Below, in pieces: positions 46,258 to 57,240 of a DNA stretch of 64,000 nt. Every line of letters starts with the position of its first letter. Positions within the stretch are counted from its first letter, which is position 1. The notes below the pieces were generated by a model that saw only the letters and a program-made list of their open reading frames with translations, was not told the origin of the DNA and ran no database searches. The position numbers were made by a program, and so were the translations under genes. Source of the DNA: Azorinus chamasolen (lineage: Eukaryota > Mollusca > Bivalvia > Cardiida > Solecurtidae); the NCBI GenBank assembly GCA_963576725.1, contig OY755240.1, forward strand, positions 60,264,633 through 60,328,632. The letters are read 5' to 3'.

Positions 46258-47321
46258 CCCATCCTGGAGACATAAAGCATAAAGTATTAAAAATTCATGA
46301 GAGGTACTGGTGGCAGAAATGCAACAATAATGTGAGTGTTTTTGTTTGTTGATTTGCTGAAACTAGGTTAATACAATACAAAACACTCCCTGATGAGTTT
46401 CTTGTAATGTGTTATGTTGCGTATTGTATTTATCACTAACAGTACTTACACACAGCTGAAAAAATGGTTCAGCGGTGACATAAATTCTTACTCAAATGCT
46501 GGCTGTGCTTTGTTCATGCAATCCTGTATTAGAATGGAATTTTACCATGTTTAATTAGGGATTATTTCTGTCGTAAATTTCCATTTAAAATATACATCAT
46601 TTTCACAAGTGATTTTTTGTAGCAGTGCAAAGCCTGATCAGAGAATTCTTATCAGTAGTAATTGTAGTAGATGTAATAGTCGTAGTATTCATTACGACAA
46701 TAGTACATTGATGTACTCATAACAGCATAAATCACACAAGTTCATGCCTTTTTAGTTAAGTTTTGATGGACATATTTATGTATAGGTGTTTCTGTATATG
46801 GTATACATTAGTACTAGTATACATGTATGTGTATGATGAATGTATGAGCGCTCTTTGTTTTCTGTGAATCGGTCATTGTGGAACTCCTGTATGTTCTACA
46901 TCCTTTGGCACTATGAACGTTTATATGTCAGTGTTCTAAGTGGTGTTGGTGTAGAACAGACAAGGAACTGTGAATGAAGGTCATGTGCGAAAGCACCTTT
47001 AACAAAAAATCGATTTGTGGGACAATGCAGAAGTGCATTTGTCCATTTCAAACACTGATTATTATACTTTTAGCACATCACTCACTTATTGGTTAGGTGT
47101 ACTATGAAAATGTTAATGTTTTCAAGCATAGTTTTGCAAAAAGCCACTTGTACATGATTTGGTTACATAAAAAATCAGATACTGCTCTACCTTTTTATAA
47201 CGTATAAGAATATTTTGAAATATTGTATTTGGTCATACATGTATATACTTCAAACAAGGAGTCCGGAAAACTCCTTGGTAGCATGGAGGAAATGATTATA
47301 GGTCAGATATATTTTACATAG
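46258..47321. other. Intronic stretch before HSPA12-like exon 3
   Basis: No gene or structured repeat recognised. Confidence 0.4.
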
Positions 47322-47540
47322 GAATTCAATGATGAAATGCAAGCAGAAGATTACAATGGGCAGCATTTAAGTATCATGGAGGTAATGTCAGGTTTGATTG
47401 GGGCGCTTAAAGACCACTTTCTCAAAAGTATGGCAAATAAAGGTCAGCCGGCGAACCTTGGTGAGACTCTGTGGGTAGTGACAGTACCCGCCATCTGGAC
47501 AGACAAGGCCAAGAAGTTCATGAGAGACGCTGCTGAGAAG
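47322..47540 (+). CDS. HSPA12-like copy 2, third recognised exon
   Basis: A 219-nt exon, phase 0 to 0, acceptor TTTTACATAG, donor GAGAAG|GTCAGT. It encodes 73 residues, EFNDEMQAEDYNG through GLIGALKDHFL to WVVTVPAIWTDKAKKFMRDAAEK. The VPAIWxxxAKxFMRxAA segment is a hallmark of HSPA12 proteins. Intact frame. Confidence 0.88.
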
Positions 47541-48239
47541 GTCAGTTCTTTTTATCGCAAATAAAAAAACGGAAACGCAACAGTGAACCTAGAAACTATT
47601 GCGCGATATGAAAAACATCTGCATGAACACATTTCGACATTTTTTACCTGCAACAGAGTTTGAAAACAACTCTTTTTAAACTTTTGCTCGAACTAATTAT
47701 GTGTGATAAGGCATAGATTTCCTGGCATGATACCGTCGAATTACACAAGAAAATACTTGGTTAGTAAGTGAATAATTAGAAATTCACAAACATAACCCTT
47801 CACCTGATTGGCTGAATTCTATTAGCTGAATTTCTTTAATGGTAGGTATGTATATGAAAACAGGATTGTGTGACTTTGACACATCAGTCCTATCTAGTTC
47901 CTAAAGCAAACTAAGCAAATCCAGATCAGCCGTCTCCTGTAGGAACAGCCCGATCTTTTTCTACCCGGTTTGCTAATTACAAGACGGTTCCTTGAGGTAA
48001 ATAATTAACACCATTTCACGCTCGTTCTTGTGAAGAACAATATTTATTTAAATCAGTATCAGTAGTATCCACGATGAGGGTGAACTGATGAACCGCCCAA
48101 TTAGATTGTTACTGAAAATGCAGGTCACAAATTCGATCATTGCTTGGATTTTGCAGTCGGTAGTATGAATGTATTCAAATAAATCTCAAGTAAATATCTC
48201 TATTAAATTTGACTGGTTGAGTGTTAAAACTAATATTTC

Positions 48240-48432
48240 TGGTCCTTCACGATTATTAGTTTTGGTGTTATTAACTTTGAAAATTGAATACTGTATAAGT
48301 CGGTGTTAGGGGCATGAGTGGTGTTGCACTTTTAATTACTACTCATGAACAGACTCAATAAAACCGAGTCTGCAGTTTTCTCTTTTAGCATTGCTTCTTT
48401 TACTTTCGAAGGATCTCCTACTTTCAGAACAT
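48240..48432 (-). repeat. Family A copy, single and truncated
   Basis: Reverse orientation: CTGGTCCTTCACGATTATTA to TTTCGAAGGATCTCCTACTTTCAG. It carries both family hairpins (GACTCAATAAAACCGAGTC; TGAGTGGT../ACTACTCA, with one mismatch). Confidence 0.8.
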
Positions 48433-48629
48433 ATTTAAACATATATTAAAATAAGTGTTCTACGATTAAAGAGTTTGAGAACCACGAGACCACAGATTTC
48501 GACTTCTCATTGTTTAACATCTTTTAGTTACATATGTACTTGATCTGGGAGAGTTCTTCCAAAGTAAATGATTTTACCGTGTACATGCAATCCTTTATAT
48601 AACAGTAAGAAAGTTTATTACATTTGGAT

Positions 48630-48810
48630 TACAGTGAAGCTCACTTATAACGAAGTCCTCGGGACCCTCTGATTTCTTTCGTTATATCCAAATTTCGTTA
48701 TATCAGGTCCGTTTTACTATATGTAATCAGAGAGGGGGAATAAATTCTATTTTGTTATAAGCAGTATTTCGTTATATCCAAGTTCGTTATAAGTGAGCTT
48801 CACTTGTATA
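48630..48810. mobile_element. TA-flanked MITE, pogo/Tigger-like ends
   Basis: Inverted ends CAGTGAAGCTCACTTATAAC and GTTATAAGTGAGCTTCACTT next to TA, with internal TCGTTATAT repeats. No coding capacity. Confidence 0.75.
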
Positions 48811-48984
48811 TGTTTGTAGAAAAAGAAAATATAGTTATTGTTTTAAAACTAAATGCGAAGTAGACCAAGTTTTGAGCTGGTCAATGCTAACGATTAACAA
48901 TACAGACAATATCAGTAAAAGACACATAACTATATAACTACATGTACATGTATTTCTTAAAGCCGTTTGTTGTCAACATTTCAG

Positions 48985-49129
48985 GGTGGCATTGATAAGA
49001 AACACCTCCTACTAGCCCATGAGCCAGAAAGTGCAGCTTTATATTGCATGCACCTTCCCTCGGAGCAAAGGAGGGAGATGAACAATTTTGGAGGAAAAGG
49101 AGACAAGTTCATTGCAGCTGATTTAGGAG
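48985..49129 (+). CDS. HSPA12-like copy 2, fourth recognised exon
   Basis: A 145-nt exon, phase 0 in and phase 1 out, acceptor AACATTTCAG, donor GGAG|GTACTA. It encodes GGIDKKHLLLAHEPESAALYC through to KFIAADLG. EPExAALYC and the DLGGGT phosphate-2 loop, split by the intron after its second Gly codon's first base, are conserved HSPA12 features. The intron position is identical to that before the copy 1 exon at 4138. Confidence 0.88.
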
Positions 49130-49251
49130 GTACTATTAAAATGCAATTTGTTACATCCAATATAATAATCTATTTTCATTTGTACATGTACTTTATTCAT
49201 GCGATGTTTATTTCGGGAGAATGCATTGCATCTCTGTTTTTCTCGTTTTAG

Positions 49252-50324
49252 GTGGCACCTTAGATGTCTTAGCTATTGAAGTTTTGGACGATGGAAATGT
49301 TCGAGAAATATGTGCGGGAACTGGAGATCGAGTTGGTGGGCAGGATGTCAACAATGCTTTCTTTCAGTCCTGCAAAGATGTTATCGATGGAATCGCATGG
49401 CACCAACTGGGTGCCAAAAATGTAGAAGAGCTTCTCACCTTGGAGAACGATTTTGAAAACAAGAAAGTACAAATTGGTTCGGGGGATGTTAGAGACGAAC
49501 ATATCAGTGTAAACATACCAGGAAGTGTTCAAGATATGATAAAAGAAGGAAAATGCACAATCAAACCTGGAATGGCAAAAAGTCAATATTTCAAATTCGA
49601 AAGAGGAAAACTAATGTATGATTCAGGGCTGGTCCGAGATATACTCTTCAAGGAAACTGTCAAACTTGTTCTTGCCACTATGACAAAGATACTTCAGAAG
49701 AAAGAGGTCAAAGGAATTAGGACGCTTGTGATTGTTGGTGGATTTGCAGAGTCCAATATTGTTGTAGGAAAGATACGTGAGTTGTTGTTTAAGAGCTATC
49801 CTGACATCAAGGTGGTGGTTCCAACGTCGCCTTTTCGCGCAGTCCTAAAGGGTGCAGTTCTCTTTGGTCATGATCCGCTAATCTTCCAAAGTCGTATCAG
49901 CCGAGCAACATTCGGAATTGCTACAAACAGCCTGTTCGATCCGGAGAAACATGACGAAACCAAACGGTGGAGACATAGTGAGGATGGGAAGGACTATTGC
50001 AAAGATATCTTCAGTATCCATGTGGAGAAAGACAAACCTGTTAAACTGAAAGAAAAGCAGCCATCATGGACATACAACCCAATGTATGAAAGGCAAACTT
50101 TCCTAGGACTTTCCATTTATTCATCACAGGATGCAAGGCCGAAGTATATAACTGATTGTAATAAAATTGGAAAAATCAGAGTCGATATGCAAGACACAAC
50201 TGGTGGGCGGAATAGAAAGGTGAAGGTCGAAATGATATATGGCGGCACTGAGCTTAGTGTCATAGCAACTGATAAGTCGACGAAAAAGGAGTACCCTGCA
50301 GATATCAGATTCGATACCGTGTAA
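49252..50324 (+). CDS. HSPA12-like copy 2, last exon
   Basis: Follows a 122-bp intron (acceptor CTCGTTTTAG), completes the GGGTLD phosphate-2 loop, carries the adenosine motif VGGFAES, and ends DIRFDTV-stop (TAA at 50322). About 358 residues, co-linear with copy 1 except for one two-residue gap, and about 81% identical. With the four exons upstream, 589 codons are accounted for, close to the size of HSPA12 proteins minus a short N-terminus. The role is presumably stress- or immune-related chaperone-like ATPase activity by family, but nothing in the sequence shows the client or the regulation. Confidence 0.92.
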
Positions 50325-50489
50325 AAGTAAAAAAGTAAAAGAGAAGGCTTACTAGTTCTAAATGTTGAGAGGAATATCCAGTCGTGTCAAATAGTGATCA
50401 GATAAATCAAATCGGACAAATTTTAGACAAGTTTTTACTGAAAATTGGATCACCATCACTATAAATGGAATGATTTTCAGTCAGCCCAT

Positions 50490-50670
50490 TTATTCTAATT
50501 TATGATATTGATGAGCATGGCTTTCAGTCAACTTGTCTGTATCAAGTTTGTTAATATATTATAGATTATTCTAATTTGTGATATTGATAAGCATGGCTTT
50601 CAGTCAACTTGTCTGTATCAAGTTTTGATAATACAGATTATTCTAATTTGTGATATTGATGAGCATGGAA
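50490..50670 (+). repeat. Tandem repeat, ~73-bp unit, about 2.4 copies
   Basis: Unit TTATTCTAATTTGTGATATT then GATGAGCATGGCTTTCAGTC and TTGTCTGTATCAAGTTT. Confidence 0.85.
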
Positions 50671-50682
50671 TACGGAACTAAA

Positions 50683-51639
50683 GCGTGACAAACGTTGCAA
50701 TAACAGTTTTTCATGTGATCATTTTTTCTTCATTTGATAATATTTTTTAATCCAATATTTGATAAAAAAAATCTCATTTGATGTTGACAAAAATATTTCT
50801 CATTCGATGTTTGAACATTTTTCATTTGATAAAAAAAAAATCTCATGAAAACAAAATTTAATTGGTGTTGCGAAAAAAATTATTTCGATACTTTGCCTCA
50901 TGGGATTGGCTACTAGATGGAGTTGTAAGCTTGGATTTCATTGGAGGAACAATTCAGACTCGCTAAAGGCATGGTTAGACACAAGTTTAATATGATAAAA
51001 CAAGGTAGTTTTGCAGGTCAGATTTTGTGTTCGAGTGATCTAACGAGCTGTTCGCTACACAGAGCCCGATATTTACCTACGCGCCGCGAGGATCGAATCC
51101 CGTCAGATGCGTAATCTCTTTATATATCTCTTTTGTATTTTATATCAACCACTGAAAGTTCTAAGCTACAACAGCTGATATATCGCTTCTTTTCTCTCCC
51201 CCCCCCCCCGCTATTGCATTCCTACTTTTTTAATGATGGAATGCATTGTAATGCTCATCGCTTAACAGTTCAGACTTGTTTCACGGGATTCGTGAGAACT
51301 ATTGTCAGTATTCTTAGCTGAACAAAGCATATCAAAGGCGTCAACACTGAAAAGTGCAAACAACTAGATCTGATATTCATTTAACCAGTTCCCAGTTAGT
51401 CTGATTTAGTTCGTCCAATGAAATCCGAGCTTACAACTCCATCTAGTATTCTATGCCATGAGGCTAATTATCGAATGAAAAAAATCGCAATACCAATTGA
51501 ATTGAAAAATTGAGAAATTTTTTATCAAATGAAAAATGTTCAAACATCGAATGAGAAAAAGAAAATATTGGATTAAAAACAAATTAATAATGAATAAAAT
51601 GAATCAAATGAAAAATCAGTATTGCAACGTTTGTCACGC
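50683..51639. mobile_element. Second long-TIR element
   Basis: Inverted arms of ~230-280 bp (50683-50960 and 51410-51639), beginning GCGTGACAAACGTTGCAATA and ending in its complement. The arms carry repeated CATTTGAT / ATCAAATG motifs. The inner ends are CTAGATGGAGTTGTAAGC and GCTTACAACTCCATCTAG. No transposase frame. The interior has a weak B-box-like GGATCGAATCCC (51089). Confidence 0.75.
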
Positions 51640-51689
51640 CATACGGGACACTCTCTCTACCCAAGATGCACACACACAATCATTTTGGA

Positions 51690-51965
51690 AATAACCCAAG
51701 GGGTTAAGAATATATAATCCGGACATATTTCCAGACAATAATTTACTAAATCTGAAGTCAATGTAAAGATCAAAAGAGACTTGGTGCGCATAATGTGCGG
51801 TATTCCGCCTTCCCATGATGCATCAAAACAAGAAATTTGAAATGATCCAGGACAAAAATCCTGGTGGGGGACGGAAGGAAAGACGGACGAAAGAACAAAC
51901 GGACAAAGGGACTGATGGACGGAGTGCAAGCCTATAGTCCCCGACGGTCGACTAACTACTTGAAT
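51690..51965 (+). repeat. Pearl-like element P5, second copy
   Basis: CCAAGGGGTTAAGAATATATAATCC, ATTTCCAGACAATAATTTAC, then GGACGGAAGGAAAGACGGAC and GACGGTCGACTAACTAC. Homologous to 5780-6080. Confidence 0.7.
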
Positions 51966-52129
51966 TCGTATATATATGTATATAGTAACGGGCACGGCAC
52001 CAAACACCATCAAGCAGGAAACTACAATTACACGATAATATGTTACGAGACGCATATCAAAACATAAAACATTAAGCATTGGGTCTGGTAGAGTATCACC
52101 GTTAAACATTAACCATATAAAAGTAAAAC

Positions 52130-52270
52130 ATAAGATGAAAGTAGGGGTACCGCCTTGGAACGATCAGCAGCAAAATAGGGTTACTGGGGTTAAATAAAAC
52201 TTGGTTTGCAGGTACCCAACCTCACCCTTATTCCACCTTCACCCAAGTCAAAATATAAAATAAAATACAA
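52130..52270 (-). mobile_element. Family B fragment
   Basis: GGTACCGCCTTGGAACGATC and CCCAACCTCACCCTTATTCCAC match the middle of the B tail; both ends are missing. Confidence 0.6.
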
Positions 52271-52845
52271 TTCCCCCTCCAGACAACTTCACAACATGAA
52301 ATAATATTCAGATTAACTGAAACACTGGCCATGACTTACATCTTGGTATAGTACATAATTACAATTCATCTATCATTTGTACACTACCTTAAAAGAGGTC
52401 ACTCATTAATGCAAATAGTAATTTTAGTTGACTTTGAATATTGCATCGATGCCATGTGTTCCTCGTAGAATCGATATCATCACTCGTTCAGCGAATGAAC
52501 ATTCTATTATGAAAACAATATTTGATTCCTTAGCTTTCCGCGTCGTTTTGAGTCATACGTTAATGATTTCAACATGACTCCCTACTTCGTCTCTATAAAC
52601 AAAGTAGCCGTTGTGTATTGTCCTAATAAACAACGATGTAGGTAGCGCGTCGTACAGTGTTGTGACATTGATCGCCATCGCCGCCAATGACATACTTTTG
52701 TCAGAAATATTGACCCTGTGCATTTACTTCCTAATTAAGTCATGTTATGTCTATAAAGATAGAAATATTCTTCGTCCAAATTGTGTTATCGATTTATAAT
52801 CCAAGGTGTGTCGTTCTGATACGAATAGCCTTGAATAACATGTTC
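52271..52845. other. Stretch without a recognised gene
   Basis: Some similarity to 6340-6620 (TTTGAGTCATACRTTAATG, AACATGACTC), so it is probably a repeat, but I cannot define it. Confidence 0.4.
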
Positions 52846-53065
52846 TTCGGAACACTAAACCGGTTACCCCCCAGTGACATTTGTCACTGACCGTTCCAAG
52901 TCGGTACTTCCATCTTTCCCCTATTGTTTGTTTGTTATGTATGTGAGTCTCTGTGTCTTTTATATACATGTACATTTGATATTTGCCATCGTGGTGTGGT
53001 TTTAGCGGCTGTGTGTTTTGTATGCGGTGTTTTCTGCATGACTCATTCATGTACTTTTATGATCC
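52846..53065 (+). mobile_element. Family B tail, 5'-truncated
   Basis: From AACACTAAACCGGTTACC through GTGACATTTGTCACTGACC to GCATGACTCATTCATGTACTT. 5' truncation with shared 3' end. Confidence 0.75.
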
Positions 53066-53183
53066 GATAAATAACGCCTTTTTACTTTAATTCTTTTTTT
53101 GATTAGATTATATTAGCTTTTAACCAGATATTATTTCACAATGTTATTTTCATAACCATAGCTTCATCTATCTAGTGATAATA

Positions 53184-53366
53184 TTAACCTTTAGCCTGTT
53201 ATGGGCAGATGAATGAATACCTATGCAAACAGTTTAGATCCAGATGAGACGCCGAGTAACACCCTGGAGGCATTTTGGTAGACAAATGGATTATAACTTA
53301 AATTTTGAAAATGTAGTAGGTGAAAAATGTCTGTAAAGATAATTTGCTCAGCAGGCTAAAGGTTAA
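53184..53366 (+). mobile_element. Hairpin MITE, family M2, best-defined ends
   Basis: TTAA at both ends with inverted termini TTAACCTTTAGCCTG and CAGGCTAAAGGTTAA. One half of the central hairpin (AGTTTAGATCCAGATGAGAC) remains. Confidence 0.8.
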
Positions 53367-53520
53367 TATAACTATCAGTCCAATTTCTATTATTTCAGGT
53401 TGTATAGTCAATAACTGAATTTTTCATATCTAAATAGATACGGGTTACAGTACCTGTGTACTCCTTTTCGCGCAAAGCAGCTCCTGATTATTGAATATGT
53501 TAAATGTATAAAATACAGAT

Positions 53521-53770
53521 TTAACCCTTTCCCTGTTCTATGTTTATTCCAAATTTCAATACCTACTGAATATCTATTAATAACATAGTTATAAAAAATA
53601 TGGAAAGTGGAACATTGTAGACATTATAGAAAGCAAAGAAATAGATCTTTCAAATTTCTAATAGCAAACAGAGCAGACCCTGATCAGACGGCTCCTCTAA
53701 GAGCCGTCTGATCTGGGTCTACTCTGTTTGCAAATGCGTGAAAACACGTTTATATGAGGGAAAGGGTTAA
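53521..53770 (+). mobile_element. Hairpin MITE, family M1, best-preserved copy
   Basis: TTAA at 53521-53524 and 53767-53770; inner ends CCCTTTCCCT / AGGGAAAGGG. A long hairpin is centred at 53700 (AGACCCTGATCAGACGGCTC / GAGCCGTCTGATCTGGGTCT). The TTAA duplication and CCC termini resemble piggyBac-type MITEs. Confidence 0.85.
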
Positions 53771-54249
53771 AACAATGATTTGAACTGATGTTTGTAACAC
53801 AATGATGCTAACAATTACATTATCACGTAAAATAATATTGTTAATATCTAATCCAAATCTTATACATGTATTAATATTATAGAATATAGAAATACAGGTA
53901 AAGGAAATTAATTTTTCGATTTTCTGGAATTATATCGGTGTCTTATCTGGATGCTATATGTTTCCAAATACCAGAGGCCATGTGAGTTGCCTTTCGGCGA
54001 GTACGATGGTTAAAGAGTTTAATGCGGCATCTGATCTGGTTCTACACTGTTTGCAATGCTTAATCTTGACTGAGTTTCGTATATAATATTATGTTTCATA
54101 TGACCTGAATAGTGAGACAGTGTTCCAGTGCATTGCAAATCGTGTAGACCGTACAATGGCTCGATTCATCGCGTCTGTCCAGGGTCTTCACTATGGAAAA
54201 GCTTAGGACTTTTACAGATATTGATTTATGTTAAAGTGCAACCATTGTT
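53771..54249. other. Stretch without a recognised gene
   Basis: Similar in places to 20500-20760 (GCATCTGATCTGGTTCTACACTGTTTGCA, GTTTCATATGACC, GGACTTTTACAGATA), so part of a dispersed repeat. Confidence 0.5.
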
Positions 54250-54753
54250 TTAAAAGGGGATGTCCCTACATTTGACGCGTTTCATAAACACTTAAAATGT
54301 ACAAAACTCATTTGTTTATATGCTGAAAAATAGTATAACGCAAAAAGCCCCACCAAATTACCGTTTATAATGACAAAACATCCATGTGTTTGATATCGCC
54401 GATCCCGGTTTTACTCCCCGATGTTTCAGTTTTATTCGGGTTGGGTTTTAGTTTCGTACCTGTTCTCCCTATTCGCGATTCTCCGACCACTTCCGAGAAA
54501 GCTATTACGTAAACAATGGAGGGATCGGGTGATCATCGGCAAAACGCGGAAGAATTTAACGGAAAAGACCGATAATATTGTGTTGTAGAACAAAAATTAT
54601 CAGTATTGATGAAATCGGTTTATTTGTATCACAGGGGCATTTTTCGATATAAGTTCAAATTGGGAACCTTCATAATAATGATAGAGCATAACAAATACCA
54701 AGTTTTATGATATTATTGAAAATATGCGATCATTGTAGGGACTTCCTCTTTAA
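54250..54753. mobile_element. TTAA-flanked MITE, ~500 bp
   Basis: TTAA at both ends; inverted termini AAGGGGATGTCCCTACA and TGTAGGGACTTCCTCT. No frame. Kolobok- or piggyBac-type by duplication (inference). Confidence 0.75.
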
Positions 54754-54870
54754 ACAGATTCATTCAAATCACTTACTGACATTTTTCTTATGGCATATAA
54801 AGAAATATTTACTTACTATTGACCTGTCAAACAGAGACCTGAGGCCAGAATATACTTACTGACAAGCATA

Positions 54871-55010
54871 TACAGTAAAACTTCTCTATAACGGCCACTA
54901 AATTGTATCAAGTATTTTGTGTTAAAAGCATGTGACTGCTGCAAGAAGCCACCTGTCCTTAAAACCAACTAATTAACATAATTTAGTGGCCGTTATCATA
55001 TGTACTTGTC
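54871..55010. mobile_element. Pogo-like MITE
   Basis: TACAGTAAAACTTCTCTATA start, then ACGGCCACTAAATT with its inverse AATTTAGTGGCCGT at 54979-54992. The right terminus is eroded. Confidence 0.6.
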
Positions 55011-55019
55011 CAGTGTATC

Positions 55020-55660
55020 ATCAATTTATTATTATGTAATATTTTACTCCGTAAATACGCCTTTCTACGCATTTGCTAACCGAGTAGACCCAGATCAGGG
55101 TCTGCTCTGTTTGCTTATAATCACAATTTAGATATGATTCTACAGTTCCACAGCCACGGTCAAAACATACTGTGTTCATATGCCATTATGAAAATGAATA
55201 TAATTAATATTCATGATTAATATTCATGACGTCATTTCATAAAAAATCATGGAGTATAGGGTTAACCCTGATGCTGTTAGAAACGCCGTTTGAGACATTT
55301 ACAAACAAAACAGGCCCAGACCAAACAACAACTTTGATGATCAGGGTCGGCTATGTTTGGTTATTAACTAATATAAATCTGACTGTGCAGTTTGCGTCAT
55401 TACCAAAATATCCAGTACATAGGCTTCAGCTAATCACTATTAATGTTATCATTAACTTGCATGTAAATATTCGTGAGTTAATTGGTAAAACGGTAATTAC
55501 TGTTACATATGCACCGGGTAGACAATTCCACAGGCCATCTCTAAAATAAGTAACAATGATAATCGGTTAATGTCCCTGCTGAACCATACAATCTATAGAC
55601 ATGTACATGTATATTTAAGTTACTTTTTCTTCTTTTTCCTGGTTACTGTTCATCCTCAAG
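55020..55660. other. Non-coding stretch with M1 fragment
   Basis: M1 half-sites near 55080-55112 and a short direct repeat ATTAATATTCATGA (55203-55228). The 107-codon frame at 55226 covers MITE-like sequence and is not supported. Confidence 0.45.
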
Positions 55661-55735
55661 AGATTGAAGTTTACTGCCGGAGTTGGTCATGCGCCAATGA
55701 GGAACAAACAGACTGCGAACTCAATTGTTCAGTTG

Positions 55736-56083
55736 TGAGTCTGACCTGGCAGATATGTTCATTCTTTTTTACAGGCTGAGGATTTGAAGACTCATTCACA
55801 ATATGTAATTTTCCACCGACAGATTCAGTGATACAGGGTCGTACCCATGACTCTGGTGTCTTGCCATTCTCAACTCGTGGCTCGACTGCCAATACACTGT
55901 CGTTTTGGAACTCTTCTGGAACATTAACTTCAATGTAAGAACCGGGCCAAATAGTAGTTGAAATAGAGTCTGCGCGTACAACATAGGCTTGCGTACGTCT
56001 TACACGGTGTTCCGGAGTGTCAGGAGAAGTGGGCGCATAGCTGACCGTTTCAGATCCCATCACAATGATCTCATGTTTTGCTG
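55736..56083 (-). pseudogene. Gypsy-like pol segment after the protease
   Basis: About 115 open residues: RPAKHEIIVMGSETV, then WPGSYIEVNVPEEFQNDS, then VGGKLHIVNESSNPQP and KKNEHICQVR. This is the linker with alternating 'nVP' and 'v.N....v.v.k...I..v' motifs that precedes RT in metazoan gypsy elements. It is continuous with the protease once the insertion at 56091-56785 is set aside (NDISVRP / RPAKHE). Confidence 0.7.
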
Positions 56084-56792
56084 GTCTAACCAAAGACCTC
56101 TGATAAGACATAGATAAGAAACTACTGTATAACACTAGGAGAACTTTATTCTGATAGGTGGCTTGGTTCTTTGCATAAAACTTTTTTGTTTGTGAACAGA
56201 TTTTAACAATCTAGGTATCATATTGTAGCTTTATAGTTGCACTACACAATGATATGCTTATATTTCCCGAGTTTTTCTTACCATCCGAGATATTTTCAAA
56301 CGTGACTTTGTTTGATTTTGTACACGCTAAAATCATACCTTATTTCAGCACGTGGCAAACTCTTATATTTTATAAACTACTGAAAAACGAAAGTTTTATC
56401 TGTGACAAAAATTGTATTAATAGTATTTATAATCGTTTTCCAATTAAATTATACCATAATATTTTGAAGAAAGTATGCAAATCTTTAGAAATCTTGATTT
56501 TTAATTGCAAACTAAGGTAATTTTCATCAAAATAAGTAGATTGCAATTCAGACAGGTGGGTTGGGTCTTTGCACAAAGCTTTTTTGTTTGTGGACCGATT
56601 TTAACAATCAAGGTACCATATTGTAGCTGAATAATTGTTCTACACAATGATATGTTTATATTTTATGAGCCTTTCTTATAACTAGAGATATTTGCAAACG
56701 TGACTTTGCGTGATTTGGTACATTTGCCGCGAGACTTGGTGAGATTTGTCTAAGTTTCTTATCTGTGTCTTATCAAAGGTCTTTGGTCTAAC
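56084..56792. mobile_element. 695-bp TIR element inserted in the gypsy relic
   Basis: Element 56091-56785 with ~35-bp inverted ends (CAAAGACCTCTGATAAGACA at the left, TGTCTTATCAAAGGTCTTTG at the right, one mismatch in this part). It is flanked by GTCTAAC direct repeats (56084-56090, 56786-56792; 5-9 bp depending on how shared bases are assigned), which restore the gypsy reading when one copy is removed. Inside, a ~180-bp segment occurs twice about 400 bp apart (CTTTGCATAAAACTTTTTTG at 56171 and its near-copy at 56574). hAT- or MULE-like by duplication length (inference). Confidence 0.8.
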
Positions 56793-57240
56793 AGATATAT
56801 CATTAACAGTCATGAAGGTATTCCAGCTAGAATGTCTACATCAAGTTCATTAACAACTAAAGCCTCTAAGTGGAGTTTGCATTTGCCACGTGACAAGACT
56901 AAATGAGTTTCGTCCAAAATTTCAAGGGGTGTAACGCCATCAGCCTGAAGGGCCGATTGGTTACTTCTATGTACTTTAGCTCCTATTCGATGGGCGACCG
57001 TTTATCGGATCATGCTGATTCCCGCTCCTGTATCGAGAGTTAATGTGACAGCGTGGCACTTTCAAAGTTGGAGATTGTTTTGTTAGTACGCGACGCGTGG
57101 TAGGTATGACGCGGTTGACACTGTCGACCAAGGTAGAAGATGCACTGGTGTAATTGTTTTCTGTCTCATTAGACTCATAATCCCTCAAAGAACCAGCATC
57201 AAAGCAATTCACACTGGTCAATTGTCTAGCCTTAGTCATG
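56793..57240 (-). pseudogene. Gypsy-like aspartic protease, broken
   Basis: The active-site block TLTLDTGAGISMIR is read at about 57000-57045, followed by a stop, then HRIGAKVHRSNQSALQADGV and HLVLSRGKCKLHLEALVVNE, ending LDVDILAGIP. DTG and the ..LDVDILAG.. strand are typical of retropepsins of this lineage. At least two frame changes and one stop break it. Confidence 0.65.

Larger units (their letters stand above)
30404..47321 (+). other. Very long, repeat-filled intron of HSPA12-like copy 2
   Basis: About 16.9 kb separates two exons that join in phase 0 and give the expected HSPA12 order. It holds family B and C copies, a GC-rich coding relic, a CG-core block, elements P2 and P3, and RT remnants. 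It is an intron only if both flanking exons belong to one gene; a chimera of two broken copies remains possible. Confidence 0.65.
47541..48984 (+). other. Intron between HSPA12-like exons 3 and 4
   Basis: 1444 bp. Contains an M1-type hairpin (CCAGATCAGCCGTCTCC, 47918-47990), a family A copy and a TA-flanked MITE. Confidence 0.75.
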
